From positions 868,001 through 932,000 of the forward strand of contig NZ_CP015579.1 of NCBI RefSeq assembly GCF_002163585.1: a stretch of DNA of 64,000 nucleotides, in the 5' to 3' direction. Shown in pieces: positions 29,426 through 38,835 of the stretch. The notes beneath the pieces are model-generated. The model worked only from the letters and a program-made list of their open reading frames with translations, was not told where the DNA came from and ran no database searches. A program made the translations under genes and the position numbers. The first letter of the stretch is position 1, and every line of letters starts with the position of its first letter. The DNA is from Tatumella citrea. GTDB lineage: Bacteria; Pseudomonadota; Gammaproteobacteria; Enterobacterales; Enterobacteriaceae.

Positions 29426-29463
29426 CAGTACACTGGTAGCTGTAAGCCTGGGGCGGTAGCGTG
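29426..29463 (+). promoter_or_regulatory. JUMPstart with ops element (RfaH recruitment)
   Basis: The 38-bp segment nearly matches the JUMPstart consensus, with the core CTGGTAGCTGTAAGCC and ending in the exact ops GGCGGTAGCGTG (29452-29463). RfaH loads on RNA polymerase paused at ops and allows read-through of long polysaccharide operons. This marks the start of the EPS transcript. Confidence 0.93.
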
Positions 29464-29465
29464 TC

Positions 29466-29489
29466 TGCGAAATGATTTTTCGCACTTTT
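29466..29489 (+). terminator. Attenuator-like hairpin just after ops
   Basis: TGCGAAA, loop TGATT, TTTCGCA, then CTTTT, two bases after ops. A second small hairpin (CTGC, A-run, GCAG) follows at 29490-29505. It may be an intrinsic stop that RfaH overcomes or a pause hairpin. Function is inferred from position. Confidence 0.45.
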
Positions 29490-29783
29490 CTGCAAAAAAA
29501 AGCAGGCTAATCAGTAAACTCTGCTATTTTCTTAGACGACCGTTGAAAAATGTCGCTTATCAGCCATGGGGTTGATGAAGAATCCGCCAATAGTTGCCTG
29601 TTCACAGTGAGCTCTGGCAAACTTATCAGTTGCAGGCCATATCCATATTAGTGATTGATAAGTGTTCAGCGATATGACACTAACAATAACCAACATTTCA
29701 CCATTATTTATATTTTATCGTCAGCCGGTTGCCACAGCCATACAGATTGTGCGGCCAGCAGGACAGCAAAGGAGACAGCACTG
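29490..29783 (+). promoter_or_regulatory. Long untranslated leader of the EPS operon
   Basis: About 290 nt between ops and the first gene, with no credible reading frame. An 8-bp inverted repeat, ACTTATCA (29621-29628) and TGATAAGT (29656-29663), could form a 27-nt-loop hairpin. I recognise no known riboswitch. Confidence 0.5.
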
Positions 29784-31277
29784 ATGCAAAAAGCCTTAAC
29801 CGGGGCAGATTACCCGCAGCCCGGCCAACCGCGCCGCGGTGTCAAAAAGAGCCTGCTGGCTCTGGCAGTGGGTCTTGCATTATTGCCTGCTGCCAGCAGT
29901 TTTGCCGGTGGACTGGTATTACCCGACAGCGATTTACGTTCAGACCTGAGCTGGCTGGCGGATCGCGGGGTGATTCATCTTAGCCTCAGTACCTGGCCGT
30001 TAAGTGAAGACGCCATCGAAGCTGCACTGGATAAAGCCCATCCTTCTTATGCTTCCGAACAGCTGGCGCTGGAACGTGTCCAGGAACGGTTACGGGTGCT
30101 GAAATCCGATGTGCGTGTTAAAGCCTATACCTCTACTGACGGCTCTGGCCAGCCTAAACCTTTCGCCCAGTCTACCCCGGCCGATAACAGCCTGTCGGTG
30201 ATTGCCAGTAACAGCGGCGACTGGTGGGATGTGAACTTACAGGGCAACCTGGAAGCTGGAGAGCAGATTGGTTCTCCTTCCCGTGCCAACCTGAATAACA
30301 GCTATGGCGCGGTGAAATTCCTCGGCCAGTGGCTCTCCTTCGGGCAGACCCCACAGTGGTGGGGGCCTGGCTATGAAGGCAGCCTGATTCGTTCTGATGC
30401 CGCACGCCCGTTAACCGGTTTTATGCTGCAACGTGACCAGCAGACCGCCCCGCAGACCTGGTGGCTCAACTGGATTGGCCCATGGCAGTACCAGATTTCT
30501 GCCTCACAGGAATCTCAATATAGCGCAGTACCGCATACCAAAATTATCGGGATGCGATTAAGTGTTTCGCCGTGGCAGTCACTGGAACTGGGTGCCAGCC
30601 GCGTAATGCAGTGGGGCGGACAGGGACGCCCGGAATCGTTACGTAATTTCTGGGATGGTTTTTCCGGTAATGATAATACTGCGCCAAACGATCCTAATGA
30701 ACCGGGTAACCAGCTGGCGGGCTTTGATGCCAAACTAAAACTGGAGCCGACCCTCGGTATTCCGATCAGTCTCTACGGTCAGATTATTGGTGAAGACGAA
30801 GCCGGTATGCTGCCATCTGCCAATATGTATCTGGCAGGGGTGGAAGGGCACTACAGCATCGGTAAAAACGCGCTGAACTGGTATGTGGAAGGTCATGATA
30901 CCCGTACCGATATGGGACGAACTAATTACAGTTATCAACACCACATTTATAAAGATGGTTATTATCAGCAGGGCTATGCACTGGGTGACAGTATTGGCGG
31001 AGATGGCCGGTTGCTGGCGACTAAAGCCGAGCTGGTGACCGAAGATAATCAGCGCTGGAGTGCCAGAATTTTCTACGCCAAGGTCAATCCGGATAACCAG
31101 AGTACTAACTATGCCTTCCCGCATGCAGATACCCTGAAAGGGGTACAACTGGGCTGGGGCAGCAATGTCTATAAATCGGTACGGCTAAATCTGCTGGGCT
31201 GGTATACCGATGCTAACCATAATGATAATAATGACCTGGGTGCCAGCGCCTCACTGGAAGTGCCGTTTAATTTATAA
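29784..31277 (+). CDS. wzi: Wzi-family outer-membrane capsule assembly protein
   Basis: 497 aa beta-barrel protein of the Wzi family (E. coli K30 Wzi is about 480 aa), a lectin-like anchor holding group 1 capsule at the cell surface. A long basic N-region precedes a signal peptide (KKSLLALAVGLALLPAASSFAGG, in two blocks, about residues 20-43). The mature part has repeated amphipathic strands and the family segments LSDL-WLADRGVI and GQTPQWWGPGYEGSLI. It ends in a hydrophobic strand with terminal Leu. The ATG at 29784 follows AAGGAG by 9 nt; the frame is open upstream to 29655 but without a start signal. It is the first gene of the EPS operon, as in K30-type loci. Confidence 0.9.
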   Translation: MQKALTGADYPQPGQPRRGVKKSLLALAVGLALLPAASSFAGGLVLPDSDLRSDLSWLADRGVIHLSLSTWPLSEDAIEAALDKAHPSYASEQLALERVQERLRVLKSDVRVKAYTSTDGSGQPKPFAQSTPADNSLSVIASNSGDWWDVNLQGNLEAGEQIGSPSRANLNNSYGAVKFLGQWLSFGQTPQWWGPGYEGSLIRSDAARPLTGFMLQRDQQTAPQTWWLNWIGPWQYQISASQESQYSAVPHTKIIGMRLSVSPWQSLELGASRVMQWGGQGRPESLRNFWDGFSGNDNTAPNDPNEPGNQLAGFDAKLKLEPTLGIPISLYGQIIGEDEAGMLPSANMYLAGVEGHYSIGKNALNWYVEGHDTRTDMGRTNYSYQHHIYKDGYYQQGYALGDSIGGDGRLLATKAELVTEDNQRWSARIFYAKVNPDNQSTNYAFPHADTLKGVQLGWGSNVYKSVRLNLLGWYTDANHNDNNDLGASASLEVPFNL

Positions 31278-31402
31278 CCAGGACTGACTAAGGAACGCTG
31301 CATTACAACAGCCAGTGGCAGGGATTGCCGCTGATATAATGCAGAACAGCCAGGGACAGGTAAAAGTCAGCAGTGTCTAATAATAACTGATGAAATAAAT
31401 TG

Positions 31403-32539
31403 ATGAAAACAACCGTACTGAAATTAACAGCCGCTGCAGCCCTGGTGGGCCTGCTGAGCGGTTGTACTATCATCCCCGGTCAGGGGCTAAACAGCCTGCG
31501 TAAAAATACCGTTGAACTGCCGGACAGTGACTATGACTGGGATAAACTGGTTAATGTCTACCCGATGACTCCGGATTTAATCGATCAGCTACGCCCTAAA
31601 CCGGTACTGGCACAGCCTAATCCACAACTGGACAGCCTGCTGAGTAGCTATCAGTATCGTATCGGTCCCGGCGATGTACTGATGATTACCGTCTATGACC
31701 ATCCGGAGCTGACCACCCCGGCCGGTACCTACCGCAGTGCCAGTGACACCGGCAACTGGGTGGGGGCTGACGGTGATATTTTCTATCCTTATATTGGTAA
31801 AGTGCATGTGGAAGGACAGACTCTTAATGAGGTGCGAAGTGAACTGGCCCGCCGTTTAGCCACCTATATCGAAAGCCCGCAAGTCGATGTTAGTGTGGCG
31901 GCTTTCCGTTCACAAAAAGCCTATGTGACCGGTGAAGTCACCAAATCAGGCCAGCAGGCGATTACCAATGTACCGCTTACCATTATGGATGCAATTAACG
32001 CCGCCGGAGGCCTGACAGCAGACGCCGACTGGCGCCATGTGGTACTGACGCATAATGGTAAGGATATTGTTATTTCCCTGCAGGCACTGATGCAGAAAGG
32101 TGATCTGATGGAGAACCATCTGCTCTACCCTGGCGATATTCTGTTTGTACCGCGCAATGACGATCAGAAAGTATTTGTAATGGGTGATGTCGGTCAGCAA
32201 AGCACCCTGAAGATGGACCGCAGTGGTATGACACTGGCTGAGGCGCTGGGTAATGCTCAAGGAATCAACCAGTCCACATCTGATGCATCGGGGATTTTTG
32301 TTGTAAGGAGAATACCGAAAGAAAAAGATGGCCGTATCGCTAATATTTATCAGTTAAATGCCAAAGATGCCTCCACCATGGTAATGGCCAGTGAATTCCA
32401 GTTACAGCCCTATGATATTGTTTACGTCACCGCTGCACCAATTGTCCGTTGGAACCGTGTAATTTCACAGTTACTGCCAACTATTACCGGAGTATACAAC
32501 ATAACCGAGACTGCTAATTATTATAAGGATCTCAAATAA
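31403..32539 (+). CDS. wza: Outer-membrane polysaccharide export lipoprotein Wza
   Basis: 378 aa (379 in E. coli). Lipoprotein signal with lipobox LLSGC, Cys at residue 21. The PES domain starts with [19 protein letters not shown] (about 90-108), and two SLBB-type repeats follow ([14 protein letters not shown] and [11 protein letters not shown]). A C-terminal amphipathic helix ([17 protein letters not shown]) forms the octameric outer-membrane pore. ATG at 31403 is used; a TTG directly before it is in frame. It equals AmsH of Erwinia. A 125-bp gap separates it from wzi and 2 bp from wzb. Confidence 0.96.
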   Translation: MKTTVLKLTAAAALVGLLSGCTIIPGQGLNSLRKNTVELPDSDYDWDKLVNVYPMTPDLIDQLRPKPVLAQPNPQLDSLLSSYQYRIGPGDVLMITVYDHPELTTPAGTYRSASDTGNWVGADGDIFYPYIGKVHVEGQTLNEVRSELARRLATYIESPQVDVSVAAFRSQKAYVTGEVTKSGQQAITNVPLTIMDAINAAGGLTADADWRHVVLTHNGKDIVISLQALMQKGDLMENHLLYPGDILFVPRNDDQKVFVMGDVGQQSTLKMDRSGMTLAEALGNAQGINQSTSDASGIFVVRRIPKEKDGRIANIYQLNAKDASTMVMASEFQLQPYDIVYVTAAPIVRWNRVISQLLPTITGVYNITETANYYKDLK

Positions 32540-32541
32540 TT

Positions 32542-32976
32542 ATGTTTAATTCTATTCTGGTGGTCTGCACCGGTAATATCTGCCGTTCACCGATAGGTGA
32601 GAGGATGTTACGCCGGGCATTGCCCGGTAAAAAGATCGATTCGGCCGGGGTCGGGGCGCTGGTGGACCATGCGGCCGACAGTTCGGCAATAGCGGTGGCA
32701 GAAAAACATAATCTGTCACTGGAAGGGCATAAAGGCCGACAGTTTACCGGTACTCTGGGACGTCAGTATGATCTGATTCTTGTAATGGAAAAACACCATA
32801 TCGAACAGGTGACTAAAATCGCCCCGGAAGCACGTGGTAAAACCTTATTAATCGGTCACTGGCTGTCTAATAAAGAGATTCCCGACCCGTACCGGCAGAG
32901 TATGGAAGCGTTTGAATTTGTCTATCAGTTACTGGACCAGGCATGTAACAGCTGGGCCGGTAAACTGGGCGGTTAA
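32542..32976 (+). CDS. wzb: Low-molecular-weight protein-tyrosine phosphatase Wzb
   Basis: 144 aa cytosolic phosphatase that dephosphorylates the Wzc kinase, a cycle needed for high-molecular-weight polymer. The P-loop CTGNICRSP is at residues 9-17 and the general-acid Asp is in EIPDPYRQ (about 115). It equals AmsI. It lies between wza and wzc with 2- and 17-bp gaps. Confidence 0.97.
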   Translation: MFNSILVVCTGNICRSPIGERMLRRALPGKKIDSAGVGALVDHAADSSAIAVAEKHNLSLEGHKGRQFTGTLGRQYDLILVMEKHHIEQVTKIAPEARGKTLLIGHWLSNKEIPDPYRQSMEAFEFVYQLLDQACNSWAGKLGG

Positions 32977-32993
32977 CTTTAGGAAGTAAATAC

Positions 32994-35162
32994 ATGTCTC
33001 CCTCTTTAACTAATAAACCGGCCAGTCCGGACTCTGATGAAATCGATCTGGGACGTCTGGTTGGCGAAATAATTGATCACCGTAAACTGATTATTAGTGT
33101 GACTGCGGTATTTACCGTAATGGCAATTCTCTATGCACTGTTTGCCACCCCGGTCTATCAGGCGGACGCACTGATTCAGGTTGAGCAAAAACAAGGTAAC
33201 GCTATTTTGAACAGCCTGAGTCAAATGTTACCAAATACTCAACCGGAGTCAGCACCCGAAATTGCACTTCTGCAATCAAGGATGATTTTAGGCAAAACTG
33301 TTGATGATTTAAATTTGCAAGCGCAGGTCAGCCAAAAATATTTTCCTATTTTTGGTCGTGGTTGGTCCAGATTAACGGGTAATAAGCCCGGAAAACTTGT
33401 TGTTGGACGAATTTTCGTCGAAAATCAGAATGGTAAAACACCAACTTTAACTTTAACGGCAGGTAATGATGGTAATTTTACATTGTCTGAGAATGGAAAT
33501 CTGATAAAAGGGCAAGTTGGTCAACTTGTGCAATTACCGGGTGTATCTTTAATGATTACTAACCTGGAAGCAAAAACAGGTACAATATTCAATATAAATT
33601 ACCTGACACGTCTAAGTGCTATAAATAATCTGCAACAAGCGTTTGTCGCGGCAGATCAGGGCAAAGATACAGGTATGCTAAATCTTACCCTCACCGGAAC
33701 TGAGCCTGATGTAATTCAACAAATACTCAGAAGCATTAGTGATAATTACCTGGCACAAAATATTGCCCGTCAGGCAGCTCAGGATACCAAAAGCCTCGAT
33801 TTTCTTAATCAGCAATTACCACAGGTTAGGGCTGATCTGGATACCGCAGAAGATAAACTGAGTGCTTACCGTAAACGCAGTGATTCAGTGGACTTAAACT
33901 TACAAGCCCGTTCAACGCTGGATCAGGTAGTCAATGTTGATAATCAACTGAATCAGTTAACTTTCAGAGAAGCTGAAGTCTCGCAGTTATTTACCAAGGA
34001 CCATCCGACCTATAAGGCATTGCTGGAAAAACGCAAAACTCTGCAGCAAGAAAAAGCTCAACTTAATAAACAAGTCTCTGCAATGCCAGCAACACAGCAA
34101 GAAGTTCTAAGGTTGAGTCGTGACGTTGAGTCTGGACGAGCTGTGTATATGCAGTTACTTAATAGACAACAGGAACTGAATATTGCTAAAAACAGTGCAA
34201 TTGGTAATGTACGTATTATTGATGATGCGGTAACGGAACCTCAGCCAATTAAGCCAAATAAAAAAATAATAGTATTGATTGGTATTGTACTTGGAAGTTT
34301 TATATCAATAGCTCTTGTTCTGCTCAGAGTATTTTTACGCCGTGGTATTGAATCACCAGAACAGCTGGAAGAACTGGGGATTAATGTTTATGCCAGTGTG
34401 CCGGTATCTGAATGGATGGCGCGCCAGACTCCCAAGCGTTCTCTGAAAGCTAAAGGCAAACAGAAAGAGAATACCAGCTTCCTGGCCATTGATAATCCGG
34501 CTGATCTTGCTATCGAGGCCATACGAAGTCTGCGCACCAGCCTGCATTTTGCCATGATGGAAGCACGCAATAATGTGCTGATGATCTCCGGTGCCAGCCC
34601 GAATGCCGGTAAAACCTTTGTCACCACCAACCTGGCCGCAGTCATTGCTCAGGGGGGACAGCGGGTACTTTTTATCGATGCGGATATGCGCAAAGGCTAT
34701 GCGCACCAGATCTTTAATCACAGCGTTGACCATGGCTTATCGGATATTCTGTCAGGAAAATCAACTATTGCTCAGGGGATTAAGCCGGTTACAGCGGCAG
34801 GATTTGACTTTATTGCCCGTGGGGCAATACCACCGAATCCCGCGGAACTGTTAATGCATTCCCGTTTCCAGCAGTTAATTGACTGGGCCAGTGAGAACTA
34901 TGATCTGGTGCTGGTGGATACCCCGCCAATTCTGGCGGTAACTGATGCGGCAGTTATTGGTCGTTATGCCGGAACCACTCTGCTGGTCGCCCGTTTTGAG
35001 CAGAATACCGCCAAAGAACTTGAGGTCAGTATTCGTCGCTTTGAGCAGAGCGGGGTAGATATTAAAGGTTGTATCCTGAACGGCGTGATCAAAAAAGCCA
35101 GCAGCTACTATGGCTACGGTTATAGCCACTATGGTTATTCTTACGACGAAAAACAGAAATAA
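32994..35162 (+). CDS. wzc: Polysaccharide co-polymerase / tyrosine autokinase Wzc
   Basis: 722 aa inner-membrane protein. A Wzz-like domain with TM1 (LIISVTAVFTVMAILYALFA, about 30-50) is followed by a large periplasmic part. TM2 (KIIVLIGIVLGSFISIALVL, about 425-444) leads to a cytosolic BY-kinase: Walker A SGASPNAGKTF (about 535), Walker A' VLFIDADMRKG and Walker B LVLVDTPPIL. The tail is a tyrosine cluster (YYGYGYSHYGYSY) that is phosphorylated. It equals AmsA. The codons for the periplasmic part (about 33.2-34.3 kb) are noticeably more AT-rich than the flanks, suggesting recombination there. Confidence 0.96.
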   Translation: MSPSLTNKPASPDSDEIDLGRLVGEIIDHRKLIISVTAVFTVMAILYALFATPVYQADALIQVEQKQGNAILNSLSQMLPNTQPESAPEIALLQSRMILGKTVDDLNLQAQVSQKYFPIFGRGWSRLTGNKPGKLVVGRIFVENQNGKTPTLTLTAGNDGNFTLSENGNLIKGQVGQLVQLPGVSLMITNLEAKTGTIFNINYLTRLSAINNLQQAFVAADQGKDTGMLNLTLTGTEPDVIQQILRSISDNYLAQNIARQAAQDTKSLDFLNQQLPQVRADLDTAEDKLSAYRKRSDSVDLNLQARSTLDQVVNVDNQLNQLTFREAEVSQLFTKDHPTYKALLEKRKTLQQEKAQLNKQVSAMPATQQEVLRLSRDVESGRAVYMQLLNRQQELNIAKNSAIGNVRIIDDAVTEPQPIKPNKKIIVLIGIVLGSFISIALVLLRVFLRRGIESPEQLEELGINVYASVPVSEWMARQTPKRSLKAKGKQKENTSFLAIDNPADLAIEAIRSLRTSLHFAMMEARNNVLMISGASPNAGKTFVTTNLAAVIAQGGQRVLFIDADMRKGYAHQIFNHSVDHGLSDILSGKSTIAQGIKPVTAAGFDFIARGAIPPNPAELLMHSRFQQLIDWASENYDLVLVDTPPILAVTDAAVIGRYAGTTLLVARFEQNTAKELEVSIRRFEQSGVDIKGCILNGVIKKASSYYGYGYSHYGYSYDEKQK

Positions 35163-35185
35163 GTGTAAGACGAGCAAGAAATACC

Positions 35186-35207
35186 ACTGCAGCCCTCGGG
35201 CTGCAGT
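35186..35207 (+). terminator. Intra-operon hairpin between wzc and wbaP
   Basis: ACTGCAGCC, loop CTCG, GGCTGCAGT, without a following T-run. In E. coli group 1 capsule loci a stem-loop between wzc and the biosynthesis genes lowers downstream transcription and is relieved by RfaH. This occupies the same position. Confidence 0.5.
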
Positions 35208-35319
35208 CTCTGACTAAAATACTTATCTGACCGGCGAATATTCAGCACCATCCGGCATAATTTCATCTGCCTGCAAACACTTTATACCACCCTGTTACGG
35301 GATACTGGTAAGGAAAACC

Positions 35320-36750
35320 ATGACGCGTCTAACCCGAAATTTCTGGGTCAGTGTAATACTGATCCTCTCAGATTTTATCGGTTTTACCCTGGCAATTTAT
35401 ATCGCTATGGGGATATTACATCTTACGCTTAGCCATTTTAGTGACCGGATCCCTGAGGAGCCAACCGAAGGCTGGATTAGCCTGCACTGGATGTTGGCAC
35501 TGGTTTGTATTGGCTGGTTTGCCATGCGTCTGCGTCACTATTTTTATCGCAAGACCTTCTGGTTTGAACTGAAAGAGATACTGCGCACATTAGTTATTTT
35601 TGCGGTATTTGAAATTGCGATTGTGGCTTTTGCTAAATGGTATTTTTCCCGCTATTTATGGGTGCTGACATGGATTTTAGTACTGATTATGGTTCCGGCA
35701 CTGCGTATGCTGACCAAGAAACTACTGGATAAAGCAGGCATCTGGCGGCGTGATGCAATAATTATTGGTAGTGGAAAAAATGCTATCGATGCTTTTCAGG
35801 CGATAACCAGCGAAAAAAATCTGGGATTTCGGGTCACCGGATTTATTAATACCGAAGACCAGTTCGCTGAAGAAAAGGAATTGCACGGTATCCCATTATT
35901 ACATTGTGATACTACATGGCTGGGTAACGGGGTAGATAAACGCTTGCAGTTTATTGTGGCGGTAGAGAATCATCAGAGTGAACTGCGTAATACCTGGCTG
36001 CGTGAAATGATGATTAAAGGTTATCGTTATGTCTCGGTAATCCCAACGCTGCGTGGTGTGCCACTGGACAGTACCGATATGTCGTTTATTTTTAGCCATG
36101 AAGTAATGATTTTCAGGGTACATCAGAGCCTGGCAAAATGGTCATCACGTTTTCTGAAACGAGGGTTTGATATCTTTGCTTCCCTGGCGATTATTGTGCT
36201 GTTATCCCCACTACTGCTATATATCCGCAGTAAAGTTAAAAAAGACGGTGGTCCGGCGATTTATGGGCATGAACGAATTGGTAAACACGGTAAACCATTT
36301 AAATGTCTGAAGTTCAGATCTATGGCAGTGAATTCAAAAGAATTACTTGAAGAACTACTGGCTACAGACCCTGAAGCAAAGGCTGAATGGGATGCCACCT
36401 TTAAACTGAAAAATGACCCGCGGATTACCAGGATTGGTGCAGTACTACGCCGTACCAGTATGGATGAACTGCCGCAGTTATTTAATGTCCTAAAAGGCGA
36501 AATGAGCCTGGTGGGACCCCGGCCGATTATTCAGGAAGAACTGGAGCGTTACCATGATCAGGTCGATTACTATCTGATGAGTAAACCAGGTATGACCGGA
36601 CTCTGGCAGGTTAGCGGGCGCAGTGATGTTGACTATGAAACCCGGGTCTATTTTGATGCCTGGTATGTTAAAAACTGGTCGATGTGGAACGATATTGCCA
36701 TTCTCTTTAAAACAGTCGGTGTGGTACTGAAGCGTGATGGCGCTTATTAA
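35320..36750 (+). CDS. wbaP: Undecaprenyl-phosphate hexose-1-phosphate transferase (WbaP/AmsG type)
   Basis: Starts repeat-unit synthesis by moving a hexose 1-phosphate, probably galactose, from UDP-sugar to undecaprenyl phosphate at the inner membrane. The protein is 476 aa, the length of Salmonella WbaP. Four N-terminal helices (about 10-130) are followed by a Rossmann-like loop domain (AIIIGSGKNAIDAFQA, about 147). A membrane re-entrant helix precedes the C-terminal catalytic domain with ERIGKHGKPFKCLKFRSM, DELPQLFNVLKGEMSLVGPR and KPGMTGLWQVSGRSD. Galactose versus glucose specificity is inferred from similarity to WbaP/AmsG rather than WcaJ. Confidence 0.92.
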   Translation: MTRLTRNFWVSVILILSDFIGFTLAIYIAMGILHLTLSHFSDRIPEEPTEGWISLHWMLALVCIGWFAMRLRHYFYRKTFWFELKEILRTLVIFAVFEIAIVAFAKWYFSRYLWVLTWILVLIMVPALRMLTKKLLDKAGIWRRDAIIIGSGKNAIDAFQAITSEKNLGFRVTGFINTEDQFAEEKELHGIPLLHCDTTWLGNGVDKRLQFIVAVENHQSELRNTWLREMMIKGYRYVSVIPTLRGVPLDSTDMSFIFSHEVMIFRVHQSLAKWSSRFLKRGFDIFASLAIIVLLSPLLLYIRSKVKKDGGPAIYGHERIGKHGKPFKCLKFRSMAVNSKELLEELLATDPEAKAEWDATFKLKNDPRITRIGAVLRRTSMDELPQLFNVLKGEMSLVGPRPIIQEELERYHDQVDYYLMSKPGMTGLWQVSGRSDVDYETRVYFDAWYVKNWSMWNDIAILFKTVGVVLKRDGAY

Positions 36751-36775
36751 TCGCTAAGGATTTAAGATAAATACC

Positions 36776-37690
36776 ATGAACTATTTTGTAGCAATTCCGG
36801 TATATAATGGCGGGACGGTTTGGCAACAATGCGTTGATAATCTAAAAAAATATGCCCCGGATAACCTGCATGTTCAGGTGATTGATTCTTCGAGTAAAGA
36901 TAACAGTGTAGAAATTGCCAGGCAGGCGGGGTTTGATGTGCTTACCATCAGCAGCGCCGAATTTAATCATGGTGGTACACGCAATCAGGCATTACAAATG
37001 CAGTCCGGGCATTATGATGTAGTGATTTTCCTGACCCAGGATGCAATACCTCAGCCCGGATTTATCGAAAATATCATTAGTGTGTTCTCTGATCCGCAGG
37101 TCGCTTGCGCTTACGGACGACAACTACCGCATGATGATGCTAACCCACTGGCACAGCATGCCCGACTGTTTAACTACCCCCCGGTAAGCCATATTTATAG
37201 CCAGCATGATATCCCGCAGAAAGGAATTAAAGTGGCATTTATGTCAAATTCCTTTTCCGCCTACCGTACCGATGTTTATAAGGAAATTGGTGGTTTCCCG
37301 CTTGAAACTATCTTGTGTGAAGATATGTATTTTACCGCTAAAGCAGTACTGGCCGGATATAAGGTAGCTTATGCTGCACAGGCTCAGGTCAAACATTCAC
37401 ATAATTATACTCCGGCCGAGGAGTTTCGCCGCTACTTTGATATTGGTGTATTTCATACCGATGAACCCTGGATACGCCAGCAGTTTGGTGGCGCGGGCGG
37501 AGAAGGTAAGAAATTTATTCTTTCTGAGTTTCGCTATCTGATAAAACATGGATTATGGTATATCCCGGTTGCATGTCTGAATAATTTTATGAAGATTGTT
37601 GGCTATAAACTTGGTCAGAAATATAAAAAAATACCGGCAGGGGTAATAAAAAAATTAAGTATGCATAAGCGGTATTGGACTAACAAGTAG
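36776..37690 (+). CDS. GT2 glycosyltransferase, RfbN-like (probable rhamnosyltransferase)
   Basis: 304 aa cytosolic/peripheral GT-A enzyme. It opens with FVAIPVYNGGTVWQQCVDNL, then VIDSSSKDNS, the rhamnosyltransferase-type FNHGGTRNQAL block (about 61-71), the metal-site variant FLTQDA and CEDMYFTAKA. Similarity to WbaN/RfbN, which adds rhamnose to Gal-PP-Und in Salmonella, makes it a candidate for the second sugar. It lies between wbaP and rmlB, in typical-GC DNA unlike the later transferases. Confidence 0.82.
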   Translation: MNYFVAIPVYNGGTVWQQCVDNLKKYAPDNLHVQVIDSSSKDNSVEIARQAGFDVLTISSAEFNHGGTRNQALQMQSGHYDVVIFLTQDAIPQPGFIENIISVFSDPQVACAYGRQLPHDDANPLAQHARLFNYPPVSHIYSQHDIPQKGIKVAFMSNSFSAYRTDVYKEIGGFPLETILCEDMYFTAKAVLAGYKVAYAAQAQVKHSHNYTPAEEFRRYFDIGVFHTDEPWIRQQFGGAGGEGKKFILSEFRYLIKHGLWYIPVACLNNFMKIVGYKLGQKYKKIPAGVIKKLSMHKRYWTNK

Positions 37691-37753
37691 CTTGGGCGTT
37701 TTATTAATATTAAATTCCAAATAGTAAATCTGGTAAGAGGGTTAATAGTTCAT

Positions 37754-38815
37754 ATGAAGATTATAGTCACCGGTGGTGCAGGGTTTATTGGTTCAGCTGT
37801 GGTACGCAATATTATTAATAATACCCGGGATGAGGCGATAGTGGTTGATAGCCTGACCTATGCCGGCAACCTGGAATCACTGGCAGAAGTTGCCGATAAT
37901 CCACGCTATCATTTTGAACAGGTTAATATCTGTGATCGTCAGGCACTGGATGCGTTATTTAGTAAATATCAGCCAGATGCAGTAATGCACCTCGCTGCCG
38001 AAAGCCATGTTGATCGTTCTATCGATGGTCCTGCGGCATTTATCGAGACAAATATGGTGGGTACTTATACGCTGCTGGAAGCGACCCGTCAGTACTGGAA
38101 TACACTCAGTGAGGCGGAAAAACAGGCTTTCCGTTTCCACCATATTTCTACCGATGAAGTGTATGGTGATCTGGAGGGGACCGACGACCTGTTTACTGAG
38201 ACTACACCCTATGCACCAAGCAGCCCGTATTCAGCCTCTAAAGCTTCCAGTGATCATCTGGTAAGAGCCTGGCTGCGTACCTATGGTTTACCGACCATTG
38301 TCACCAACTGTTCAAATAACTACGGTCCTTATCACTTTCCGGAAAAGCTGATCCCGCTGATTATCCTTAACGCGGTAGCGGGAAAACCATTACCGGTATA
38401 TGGCAATGGCAGCCAGATCCGCGACTGGTTGTATGTTGAAGATCATGCCCGTGCGCTTTACACCGTAGTAACTAAAGGTGAAGTGGGTGAAACCTATAAT
38501 ATCGGTGGTCATAACGAGCGCAAAAATATTGATGTAGTGAAAACCATCTGCGGCTTACTGGAGGAACTGGTTCCGAACAAACCAGCAGGAGTCGCCAGCT
38601 ATACTGACTTAATTACCTATGTAAAAGATCGTCCTGGCCATGACCTGCGTTATGCTATCGATGCTTCCAAAATTGAGCGTGAACTGGGCTGGACTCCGGC
38701 CGAAACGTTTGAAACCGGAATCCGCAAAACAGTGGAATGGTATCTGAACAATCAGACCTGGTGGCAACGGGTGCTGGACGGTTCATACGCCGGCGAACGT
38801 CTTGGTTCAATCTGA
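37754..38815 (+). CDS. rmlB: dTDP-glucose 4,6-dehydratase
   Basis: 353 aa SDR enzyme, second step of dTDP-L-rhamnose synthesis. NAD motif [15 protein letters not shown] at residue 7, [27 protein letters not shown] (catalytic Asp-Glu) and [15 protein letters not shown] with the catalytic Tyr/Lys, then [15 protein letters not shown]. It is followed by rmlA (20-bp gap) and rmlC. Confidence 0.97.
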   Translation: MKIIVTGGAGFIGSAVVRNIINNTRDEAIVVDSLTYAGNLESLAEVADNPRYHFEQVNICDRQALDALFSKYQPDAVMHLAAESHVDRSIDGPAAFIETNMVGTYTLLEATRQYWNTLSEAEKQAFRFHHISTDEVYGDLEGTDDLFTETTPYAPSSPYSASKASSDHLVRAWLRTYGLPTIVTNCSNNYGPYHFPEKLIPLIILNAVAGKPLPVYGNGSQIRDWLYVEDHARALYTVVTKGEVGETYNIGGHNERKNIDVVKTICGLLEELVPNKPAGVASYTDLITYVKDRPGHDLRYAIDASKIERELGWTPAETFETGIRKTVEWYLNNQTWWQRVLDGSYAGERLGSI

Positions 38816-38835
38816 TTAACAGGAAAAGAAATTAC

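Noticed and set aside
29655..29783. In-frame extension upstream of wzi
   Set aside because: It would place the signal peptide more than 60 residues inside; AAGGAG precedes the ATG at 29784.
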